Part shown: positions 55,151 through 64,000 of the stretch, piece after piece | Numbering within the stretch: position 1 is the first letter of the stretch | How the letters are laid out: every line of letters begins with the position of its first letter | From: Dactylis glomerata | Lineage: Eukaryota > Streptophyta > Magnoliopsida > Poales > Poaceae | Assembly: GCA_007115705.1 (NCBI GenBank) | Contig: QXEO01000236.1 | Span: forward strand, 3,197,434-3,261,433 | Reading direction: 5' to 3' | DNA: 64,000 nt | Translations under genes and position numbers: made by a program | The notes under the pieces: generated by a model | Told to the model about the DNA's origin: nothing | The model's database searches: none | The model's input: the letters and a program-made list of their open reading frames with translations, nothing else

Positions 55151-55726
55151 ATGGAGGACGCCGCTGCCGCCGACCCGAGTGCCGACGCCATGGACGTAGC
55201 CATCACCGCACCCGTCGCGCCCACTGCTCTGCATCGCCAAGACGAAGGCCAAGGTGAAGAAGGAGCTGACCACGGCGGAGAGGGAGGTCCAAAAGCAAAA
55301 GCGGCAGGCGCGCCGGGTGGCCGAGCGGGCAAGGAAGGACGAGGTGCTCGCCGCCGCCCTGAAGGAAGAGGAGCGGGAGCGCCTCGCGATTATGGCCACC
55401 CGGGCTCAGGCCCAGGAGGCCATGAAGACGCGGGAGCTGCTCGGTGAGGCCAAGACCGACATCGTGGCCCGCACGACCTCGAGCAGCGCGGTCACATCGT
55501 AGGCTCCACGGCCGCCGATGGTGCCACTGTCGCTCGAGATGCCTAGGGCATCGGCAGCCCCTATTCTGCACGTTCACGCGCCGTCCTGGCTCGAAGGCGT
55601 GCGATCATCGTCGCCAGAGCTGGCGTTCCTGTAGGACAGGATCATGCCGCCTGCCCATCGACCTCAACCACACTCTTGCACTGGACTCTGCCCAGGCGAT
55701 GCGGAAGCGACCTCGGGAAGGGCCGC
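55151..55726 (+). pseudogene. Element M Myb/SANT-like gene, first part
   Basis: From an ATG at 55151 the DNA reads MEDAAAADPSADAMD, then in other frames a charged helical stretch (KKELTTAEREVQKQKRQARRVAERARKDE, too regular to be chance, at about 55250-55420) and finally DLNHTLALDSAQAMRKRPREG up to the solo LTR at 55727. At least two frameshifts and a stop at 55500-55502. It resembles the Myb/SANT-like, NAM-associated proteins carried by grass Harbinger elements, usually DNA-binding partners of the transposase. Another GC-rich frame on the minus strand is a shadow. Confidence 0.5.
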
Positions 55727-57539
55727 TGATACCCTCAAGTGTAGGGGATCGCTGAAATCTTTGATGAGAAGTATTAGCCAAATTTATAGTTCGACTCAAG
55801 GGTAGCAAACAAGAATATTAGCAAGACCTTAGCAATTAAGACGTCACTCTCAACCACACCTATATATCAATATTCTCAAAAGCAAATTGTGATTACAGCA
55901 GTTCAGAGAAAACCAATGTTAAAGCAATAGTTTATCGTTAACTTCTCGGCCGGTCCAAAATTTGAGATTAATTTCTTATCGGTCGATTAATCGATTTCAT
56001 CGGTCGACTATTTATCGGCCAGTTTTTCCATAAATCTGAAGTTTTGGCACTAAAAGTTAAAAAATGCTATGCAAAAACAACACATCGGATTATTGGATAA
56101 AAGTCTTACCTTGATTCCCTGAATTTAGATCAACAAATATGGCAAAATTCAAGCTAATGTACACTTCTACAAGACTATTGGCCCAAAACGTCTCTCGTCG
56201 GCTACCAAATCGCGATAATTGGTGAAATTCAGGATATTTCGGCGGAAATATTGGCTATCATATTGTTATATCGGTCAAGGCGATAAATCAGACTGATAAG
56301 CTGTAATCGTATCATTCACCCAACGATTCACGATTAATCGGGAGATTAATCGGCATATTGGCCAATTTTTTGAACACTGGAGAAAACAGTGATTGCAGCA
56401 GTAAACAGTAAACAACAAATTTCCCGTTTTCGCCGAAACGGAAAACTTGTAACTTCTAAGATTAAAAGCGTAGGCATGAGATCACTAGCGAGGCAGGTTC
56501 ATCTCTAATTCCATTTCCGTGTATAAGTGTAGGTGTGTATCCCAAATATAAGTATGCGTACCAACAAGGAAAATTTGCATACATCCATTGTCCTATATGC
56601 CGATTCATCGAAAGCCATTGAGGGACTACAGATAATTAAGGTCTACCCTTATAGAATAGTCTAGAACAATGCATTAACAATCCATGAACACACAATATCC
56701 TCAAACTAGATATGTCACCCATTGATATCCCCCGCTGTCACCTCGGGGGTCGCCAGATCAACAGAATAGCAAGTAATACACTTTGTAGATAGGCACCAAA
56801 CTCATATATATATGATGAAGCAATAAAAGGTTAGTACTGAATCATGTCACTCGGGCCCTAGTAACAAGCATTAAACATAGCAAAGGTGCATAAACACTCA
56901 TACGGGAACATCTACAAGATAAACCCCTCAAATATCGACATATATGAACGATTACATGATCAATCTCATCCAATCCCCATGGACCTCACATGCCTACAGA
57001 AGATTACTCACACATGGTGATGGAGAACAAGAACATGGTGGATGGAGACGGTGGCGGTAATGATGGTGATGAAGAAGCCCTCGAAATCCCCCTCTCCGGA
57101 GTGGAGCCTGATCCTAAAGCTCTCGAAAATGAAGATCGCGATGCCGCCGATGCTCCAGACCTCGTAAAATTCTGCCCTTCTCGGGATAGTGTTTTTTCCA
57201 ATATATAGGGGGTACATCGAAGGAGAGGCGGAGCCGGCCACCGAGGTCCAAACGGACCCAGGTGGTGCGGTCCCACCAGCAGGTCGCACCACCTGGTCTC
57301 GTTTGCGAGCCAGGTGTCCCCTGGTCCCCTCTTTCGTCTCAGACCGCTTCCTTTCCATAAAAACTTCGGTGGTATTTTTTCCAAATTTATTTCCCTCATT
57401 TCCTGCACCAAAAAGACAAAAAAGTGTTTTTGCTAAAAAACAGCGTCAAATTCTGCAGGTTTATTTCATATATGGTGAGATTTCGGAGCAAAATTATGAG
57501 AAAAGTACTTGGAAAAGTGGATGTATTTTGGATACATCA
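55727..57539 (-). mobile_element. Solo LTR L (gypsy) with TSD gccgc
   Basis: 1813 bp; on the minus strand TGATGTATCC...GAGGGTATCA. TSD gccgc at 55722-55726 and 57540-57544. TATATATTGG on the minus strand at about 57201-57210. A perfect 12-bp inverted repeat (57258-57269 / 57285-57296, CCAGGTGGTGCG, 15-nt loop) lies upstream of it. The terminal 7-5-7 hairpin has stem GATGTAT/ATACATC. Confidence 0.92.
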
Positions 57540-57544
57540 GCCGC

Positions 57545-58104
57545 CGGCAACTACCATGCATGCCCGCGTCCTGTTCGATGATTTGCCCACGCTGACCCCG
57601 GCCGAGACGGTATGGTCCAGTTTACCTGTCCTACATTCGTTTGCAATCTATAATGCAACATAAACATCAAATTTTGCATAGGAGTTCTATTCGGAGGAGA
57701 ATGAGGCCTACATGTTTGACTTGATCAATAATGGTGGCAATGGCAATGGCATTGGGATGGAGGATGGCACCCAAGCCGAGACCTCTGACATTGATGGGCA
57801 ACCTTGTTCGACGTGCCATCAGCCAATTGCACGACCTTCTAGGTCAATGGCCATGGGGAAGATGAAAGTGCGGAGGAGGAGGAAACCGAAGCCGACCTGG
57901 ACGTCGATGTTCTAGAAGAAGTGGCAGTGGACGCCACGGACACGGGCACCGCCACCGCAGCGAAGAAGAAGATATCAAACTGCAGGCTATACACCCAAGG
58001 AGGACGTTTGCCTTTGCCAGTTTTGGCTTGCAATTAGCCAAGACGCCATTTCCAGCGCCGAGCAAAAGGGAAAGGCCTATTGGAGGAGGGTGACCATCGA
58101 CTAC
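57545..58104 (+). pseudogene. Element M Myb/SANT-like gene, second part, cut by element E
   Basis: After solo LTR L the frame continues with HARVLFDDLPTLTPAET, then FYSEENEAYMFDLINN, an acidic linker and finally YTPKEDVCLCQFWLAISQD and GKAYWRRV, the Myb/SANT-like helices of these proteins. An intron may lie between about 57607 and 57674. The end is cut by E at 58105. The gene is dead here: the reading frame moves at least once more. Confidence 0.6.
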
Positions 58105-58438
58105 TGACAAGGGTATAGATAATAGAGCCCGTCAGATAAGTACCCCTGAGGCCCGTTAAGCTAGGCCCAATTATAATACTAGTCGATATACGAGTTCATG
58201 TCGTATATCGATATTGTAATCTGTATCGGACCCCTCCCGATCCTTGAGACCTGGCCACCTATATATAGGGGCCAGGAGAGGACGGTAAGGGACAGATTGA
58301 AAGCAAGCCAAGTTTATTCTCATGTTTACTTTCGATACACACCTTGTTTGACTGATCTTACCTTCGAGTTCATCCGACGCCCTACTCCCCCGATCCTAAG
58401 TCCTTCATCTAGGATATTTGTCGAGTTAACCCTCGTCA
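58105..58438 (+). repeat. 5' LTR of element E
   Basis: TGACAAGGGTATAG...GTTAACCCTCGTCA, 334 bp. A CCTATATATAGGGG promoter block is at about 58256-58269. Confidence 0.9.
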
Positions 58439-58440
58439 AT

Positions 58441-58458
58441 TGGCGCCGACCGTGGGGA
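58441..58458 (+). other. Primer binding site of element E
   Basis: TGGCGCCGACCGTGGGGA, two bases after the LTR. It ends TGG as expected for the CCA tail of a tRNA; its first eight bases match the tRNA-Asp type site of C and H but the rest does not, so the primer tRNA is not assigned. Confidence 0.75.
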
Positions 58459-58484
58459 GTCTGGGCGTTGGGATCACGAATTCG

Positions 58485-61392
58485 ATGACTTTTTCGCTTT
58501 TAGCCAATAGCAATCCAATAGTCGACGAAAGTCAAGAGATGGAGTTGACGATCGGGAGTCTGAGCTTCTACGTCGGACCTTCGGGATCAACTCGTCTTTC
58601 GGATCCGGCGAAATCGGGTCCGTCGACAAGCCAAACCAAGACAATCACCAAGTCTAGATCATCTGTGGGCTCTTCTAGCGAGGTAAACTCGCTGGTCAGT
58701 CCTGCAGCAACAGAAAAATTGCAAAAGAAACTCGAAGCATTCAACGAAACTCGGGGAGAGCCCGACGTGGAAGTAACAGTGGATAAGCCACACGACAGTT
58801 CAAGGGATTTTGCCAACGGAAGCAGCGGCGTCTCCAGAAGCATACACCAGTTATGCGTCATTATCACTGAAGCAGCAGAAGAGAATAATCACGCAGACAA
58901 TGAAGAGGTCGACATGCAAGTCGACAAACTGAGGAGCAACGACAAAAAGGAGAAGGAGAAAGTTCACGTCTCCGCCGGAGAGTGGAGGATGATCATGTTA
59001 GCCATTAATCTCGATACGGATGTACCCGCAGATTCAAGAAGAGAAGTTCTAATGGGATATCAATATGCACTGCACCAGCGCAGAAAGAAGTTGAGGGAGG
59101 AAAAAGACATGTTTATGAGAAGCCAAGACAACAACAACACATCAAGTGGAGGATACTGGGATGAATATAGTGATGCATCAGAGTCCAGCATAGAAAGGCG
59201 AAGAGACCCGAAGCACAGCAGGAGGACAACAGCACGGACAAGAGAAGAAAGCCATACGAAAAGTGAAAGTGCACACCCATCAGATGAGGAAGAGGACTTT
59301 GTGCAAGAAACACCAGAAGCAGCATTGATAGCAGCACAGGCTTATCTATTAACTACACAACCAAAGCCCGGAGATCCACGGGAGCATATGCATCAAGCAG
59401 CAATATGAAGCCTCGGGTTGGTAGAAGACAGGCTAAGGAAACATCTTCCATAAGAAAAGGTGACATATCGTAAGGAGAAGAGAAAGGAGGGACTCAAGCG
59501 CCAACCTTCGCAAAACAAAACAAGCGAGTCGTCAGGCGACGAAAAGCGTAAAAAACGGAAGGAAGACGCCAGGAATATAATAGCACAAGAAAGAGTAAAC
59601 AAAGCGCGCCAAGCGTGGAAAGAAGAAAACTACGAAGACGACGAAAAAGAGATGGGCGCGTTATGCTTTACCCGTAGGGTTCGCTGAACGCGAGTACCCA
59701 AAGGATTCAAGTTACCACACGATCAGCAAAAATATGATGGGTCGCAAGAACCCACGCTATGGTTATCGGACTATCTGCAAGCAGTACAAATACTCGGAGG
59801 AACAAGAGCAACGGCGATGCAAAGTTTGCAGCTACACCTCACCGGCGCAGCACGGTCCTGGTTGAACACTCTATCCAACGATTCCATTGGGAGTTGGGGA
59901 GAACTAGAAAGCCAATTCGCAAGAAATTTTTGCTCAACGTACAAACGCCCAGCTTCACTAGAAGAAGTTAAGTCGTGCGTACAGGGGAAAGGCAAAACTT
60001 TGCGATCTTACATACAACGCTAGAGAAATCAAAAATTCTGCAGAAGACGTCTCCGACGAGATGGCAATAGATGCTTTTTCAGCTGGCCTTCGTCGTTCGG
60101 ACCTCGTGGAAGAAGTAGGAAGAACAAAGCCAAGGACGGTGTCGGAGTTAATGGAAGTAGCCAACAGATTTGCCGACGGAGAGGACGCGTATAACAACAA
60201 AAGGGGACGTTCACCAGAGGTCGACAGAGCAAGCAGGCAAAGGCGAAGATACTGCAATGGAGACAGTCACGCAAGGCGAAATCAGATGGCCGTGGGATAT
60301 GACAGAAGGAACAAGGAAGGCTATGAAAACAAGGAATTTCAGACAAGAGACAATCGGGGAACAGAAAAACAAAAGTACTCCGGCCCGTCGGCGGAAGACA
60401 TGCTATATGGACCTTGCCCCATCCATTATGCGTACCTAGATGGGAAGAGAGTTTCCAACCACCAGATGAAGGATTGCAGAACCTTTCTAAGGCTGCAAAA
60501 TGCCATGAACTCAAACCAAGGAGCACGACAAGGAGGAAAAAGTATGAGTCAGGGATACCAAATGCAACGACTCGCAAAGCAGTTGGAGTCAAAAGTATAT
60601 ATATCTGCAATGATCCAACCAGTGCCAAAGTCCAAGAAAGAGTGGAAGAGCATATCCAGACAAGTAAACCTGGCAATATCATCACCACCAGCTACTACAG
60701 AGTACCTGCAGTGGTCCGGTCAACCAGTCAGGTTCAGCAGAGCAGACCACCCGAGGAAAGTGCCCAGGCCGGGGCACTCGCCGATGGTACTAAAGGTGCA
60801 AATTGGAGGATATGATATCGGGCGAGTATTCATGGACGCAGGAAGCGGCATAAACCTAATATATGCAAGAACCCTGAAGGCAATGTGTATCTCACTGGAA
60901 AGTCTAAAGCCAACAGATTGCTCTTTCCACGGAATAGTACCAGGAGGTGCAAACTACCCTCTCAGGAAAATAGAACTCGACATTTGTTTTGGCAATAACA
61001 ACAATTACCGTAGAGAGAAGCTTTAGTTTGAAGTCATGGACTAGCCTTCACAGTATCATGCAATCCTGGGGCGCCCAGCATTTGCAAAGTTCATGGCAGT
61101 ACCTCACTACGCATATCTCACGCTCAAAATCCTAGGACCCAAAGGAACAATCATGGTACAAGGCAGCTTCGAAGTATCCAACACTTGTGACAAGGAATTC
61201 AATAGGCTGGCGCAAACTTTCGGCATGACAGCGGAATACGTAGGGCTGAAAGGTGAAACCGATCATAATGTGCTACCCGACGTTGGACGATCCCTACCAG
61301 ATCAGGCTTTCGACGCAACCCAAGACTCGAAGAAAATCCAAGTCCACCCCACGGACCCGAGCAAGACCACCTCCATAGCAGTAAACTTGGAT
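58485..61392 (+). pseudogene. gag: Element E Gag-protease, several stops and frameshifts
   Basis: ATG at 58485 opens a long N-terminal region typical of Tat elements, rich in charged and serine residues (SSVGSSSEVNS, then DNNNTSSGGYWDEYSD). TGA at 59406-59408 is followed by more stops; the gag domain itself follows at about 59700-60180 (GAARSWLNTLSNDSIGSW, then RFADGEDAYNN). The aspartic protease is at about 60780-61090 with VFMDAGSGINLIYARTL (DAGSG active site) and ILGRPAFAKF. Further stops are at 61024-61026 and 61399-61401. Overall order is intact, but no complete product is possible. Confidence 0.85.
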
Positions 61393-64000
61393 CCCGCATA
61401 GGAAAGCGCGCTCGTCGAGTTCCTCCATGAGCGCTAGGAAATCTTCGCCTGGTGTCCTTCAGACATGCCAGGGGTTCCCAGGGAACTCGTCGAGCACGCA
61501 CTAAACGTGGATCCCAAAGCAAAGCCAGTCAAGCAGCCACTAAGAAGATTTGACGAACCCAAAAGGAAAGCAATAGCGTCCGAACTACACAGGCTAGAAA
61601 ACGCAGGATTCATCCAAGAAATCAAAACATCGACTTGGGTATCTAATCCAGTTATTGTCCCCAAGAAAAATACAGACGTACAAAGAGTATGTGCCGACTA
61701 CACGTCTCTCAACAAATACTGTCCAAAGGATCCCTTCCCTCTACCTCGCATTGATCAAATAATAGACTCAACGGCAGGCTGCGCAAGGCTTTCCTTCCTG
61801 GACGCATATTCTGGTTATAACCAGATCAAACTGAAGAAAGAAGACGAGGAAAAAATAGCCTTCATCACACCATATGGCATATTCTGCCATCAAGTCATGC
61901 CTTTCGGCTTAAAAAAATGCAGGAGCAACCTACCAGCGGATGATGCAAAACTGCCTCGGAAGTTAAATAGGGCGCAGCATTCAAGTTTACATCGACGACG
62001 TGGTCATCACCACAAGAAAAGAAGAGTCCCTAATCAGTGATTTGGCAGAAACATTCAACAACTTAAATAGGTATAAGCTCAAGCTTAACCCGACAAAATG
62101 CTCTTTTGGGGTATCTGCAGGTCAATTTCTGGGATTCCTGGTATCAGCAAGGGGAATAGAGGCAAACCCAGAGAAGATCCAAGCAATACTAACGATGGGG
62201 AAACCAACAAAGCTGCATGACGTACAGAAGCTCGCAGGGCGCGTCGCGGCACTAAGTCGATTCGTCGCACGATTGGGAGAAAAGGCACTTCCTTTCTATG
62301 CACTGATGAAAAAATCAGACGACAAATTCGAGTGGACAGAAGAAGCGGATACCGCCTTCGCACAACTGAAAAAAGTGCTTTCCACACCGCCGGTGTTGGT
62401 CACGCCAAAGGAAAAGGAGCCGCTACTACTATATATTGCAGCAACACATCAAGTGGTGAGCATAGTATTAGTAGTCGAGAGAAGCAAAGAAGGAAAAGCT
62501 TATGGCGTCCAAAGGCCAGTATATTTCGTTAGCGAAGTATTATCTCCAACAAAATAGAGGTACCCGCACTACCAAAAGCTTGCATACAGTGTATTCATAA
62601 CAGCACGGAAGCTACGACAATAATTCACGGCGCACCCAATTATAGTAGTTAATGAAGCACCACTATCCAACATATTGAACAATCCTTCAGCGACAGGACG
62701 TGTCTCCTTATGGGGAATCGAATTATCACCCATGGACATCACGTATGAAAAGCGAAAGGCGATAAAATCACAAGTTCTCCCAGATTTCACAGCAGAGTGG
62801 CTAGAGTTACAAAACACAGGACCGCCGGACCTATCAAGCGTATGGACAATGTACTTCGATGGATCAAAAAGAATCCAAGACGCGGGAGCAGGAGTAGTCC
62901 TGATATCACCACAAGGCGACAAATTGAAATATGTTTTAAGGATGAGTTTTCCCTAAGCTTCTAATAATGAAGCCGAATATGAGGCTTTGCTCCATGGAAT
63001 GAAAATGGCCAAAGCATGCGGAGCAACTCGACTAAAAATATTCAGGGACTCGAATCTCGTCGTTCAACAAGTGATGAACATGTGTGACGCTATCAGTGAC
63101 AACATGACAATATACATAAATTTATACTATTATCTAGAGGGAACATTCGATGGATGCGAAGTTTCGCACGTCAGCTGGGCCAGCAATGAGGAAGCCGACA
63201 ATCTAGAAAATATCGGGTCCCAATGCTTACCCATACCGCAAGGAGTGTTTTGGGAAGAAATCATAGAGAGGTTAATAAAGAACAACAAAACTTTGATTAC
63301 AGAAGAACAAGTCCAACACCAAGCAACAGGCTCGGGGGCTGGCAATAGAGGCACAGCGGAACCCGAAGAAGTTTTGATGATCGAAGAAACTTGGATGCAA
63401 CCATACTTGGCTTACATGATAAACAAAACGCTACCTGAAGATATAGTAGAAGCAAAAAGGATAATACGACGATCTAAGGCTTTTGTCATGTTACAAGGGA
63501 AGTTGTACAAGAAAAGTATAACAGGCGTCCTGCAAAGATGCGTTACTCCTCAAGAAGGACAAGAAATATTAAAAGACATCCACGCAGGAGTATGCGGACA
63601 TCACGCTAGCAGCAGAGCCATTGCAGCTAAAGCTTTTCGCGCAGGGTTCTACTGGTTAACAGTAATTGAAGACGCGAAGAATATAGTAAGAAAGTGCGAG
63701 GCTTGTCAACGTTTCGCATCTCGACCACACGCACCAGTAGCAGAATTGCAACCAATACCACTGTCCTGGCCCTTCGCACAATGGGGTCTCGATATGGTAG
63801 GAAAATTGCACAAATCTTGGCCAGGAGGACATGTCTACATGCTGATGGCAGTCGACAAATTTACCAAGTAGGTAGAGGCAGCCCCCGTAACAACCCAAGA
63901 TTCCACAGCCGCAATCAACTTCATCAAGTCTATTGTTTTTCGGAGTACCACATAGCATCATCACAGACAATGGGACAAACTTCACGTCAAAAGAGTTCAA
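61393..64000 (+). pseudogene. pol: Element E RT, RNase H, second RNase H, integrase (incomplete)
   Basis: RT: VCADYTSLNKYCPKDPFPLP, SFLDAYSGYNQIKL, then a frameshift in an A7 run at 61911-61917, then VYIDDVVIT at about 61984-62010. RNase H follows to about 62650 with stops at 62555-62557 and near 62621. A second RNase H (MYFDGSKRIQDAGAGVVL) has TAA at 62954-62956 in the same place as in B, then ASNNEAEYEALLHG. The integrase zinc finger (HHASSRAIA, CEACQRFAS) and the start of the core (GLDMVGKLHKSW) run to the window edge, with a TGG to TAG change at about 63869-63871. The DNG residues of the core are kept. Confidence 0.9.

Larger units (their letters stand above)
54851..58104 (+). mobile_element. 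Element M: PIF/Harbinger-like DNA transposon, left part
   Basis: After TTA at 54851-54853, the usual 3-bp target site of PIF/Harbinger elements, the sequence begins GGGCATCTCTAGCGGC, a typical terminal start of these GC-rich grass transposons. It carries a Myb/SANT-like gene and has been opened by solo LTR L and by element E, whose insertion at 58105 hides the rest. No transposase is visible in this part; it could be non-autonomous. Confidence 0.6.
58105..64000 (+). mobile_element. Element E: Tat-lineage Ty3/gypsy element, 5' part
   Basis: 334-bp LTR (58105-58438), primer site at 58441-58458, long gag, protease, RT, two RNase H domains and integrase; the rest is beyond the window. It is the same family as B (homologous LTR and near-identical pol). 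The left target copy would be actac (58100-58104), not checkable on the right. Several stops and frameshifts mean it is inactive. Confidence 0.92.

Noticed and set aside
55010..55577. Long GC-rich minus-strand frames over the Harbinger-like gene
   Set aside because: Shadows caused by high GC; the + strand carries the charged helical segment and the Myb/SANT-like continuation.

Overview
This window is plant nuclear DNA, almost certainly from a large-genome pooid grass (wheat, barley, oat or ryegrass relatives). The reason is its content: nested LTR retrotransposons with long LTRs, among them an Angela/BARE/WIS-type copia element whose LTR opens TGAAGGAAATATGCCC and is primed by initiator tRNA-Met, Athila- and Tat-lineage Ty3/gypsy elements, and a SIRE/Maximus-like copia element. 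No intact ordinary host gene is visible. Family names come from sequence recognition, not from a database search.

Left half (1-40814) is one Russian doll. The outermost visible layer is element B, a decayed Tat-lineage gypsy element on + (pol 2522-6377, 3' region 6378-7650 and 40126-40547, 3' LTR 40548-40814). Element A (minus, 5' LTR 1131-2521) sits in its RNase H region and a solo LTR (4317-5970, TSD cacct) sits in its integrase. Between pol and the 3' LTR, B carries an antisense gene of about 197 codons with AT-hooks and a B3 DNA-binding domain, with its own TATA box (6806-7525). Element C, an Athila-lineage gypsy on +, lies in B's 3' region. It is a tandem form: a second copy of its internal 3' end (7651-8760) precedes the 5' LTR (8761-10272), then gag-pol, an extra acidic ORF (36392-36919) and the 3' LTR (38614-40125, also 1512 bp). 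Element D, a decayed Angela-type copia on + (14440-35363, TSD agaat), is inside C's integrase. Inside D are a solo LTR F (18269-19604, TSD catgt) and G, a nearly intact copia element on minus (20824-32141, TSD attga) with gag, a complete 1117-residue pol frame and an extra ORF of about 509 residues with a probable intron.

Right half (40815-64000): little-recognised DNA, then H (42599-49267, minus, TSD ttatg), a non-autonomous gypsy-type element with a 315-residue ORF and a perfect tRNA-Asp primer site. Next come a broken Angela-like LTR K holding solo LTR I (49330-50961, TSD aaatt), fragments that look like exons of an unidentified gene (52880-53360), a decayed LINE-type RNase H (54385-54850, minus), and a PIF/Harbinger-like element M starting after a TTA at 54851. 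M's Myb/SANT-like gene is split by solo LTR L (55727-57539, TSD gccgc) and by E (58105 to the window end), a second Tat-lineage element of B's family.

The most interesting themes are regulatory. (1) The antisense AT-hook/B3 gene in B. (2) Arrays of short perfect palindromes (CCGGCTATAGCCGG in G, CCGGAGACTCCGG in F) ending about 38 nt upstream of the LTR TATA box; G's palindromes recur upstream of, and in the intron of, its extra ORF. (3) A GC-rich hairpin upstream of the TATA box in several gypsy LTRs, with a copy upstream of C's extra ORF. (4) A hairpin at the LTR tip whose stem changes by compensatory substitutions between families. The shared logic I infer is palindromic cis-modules co-controlling LTR transcription and separate 3' accessory genes.
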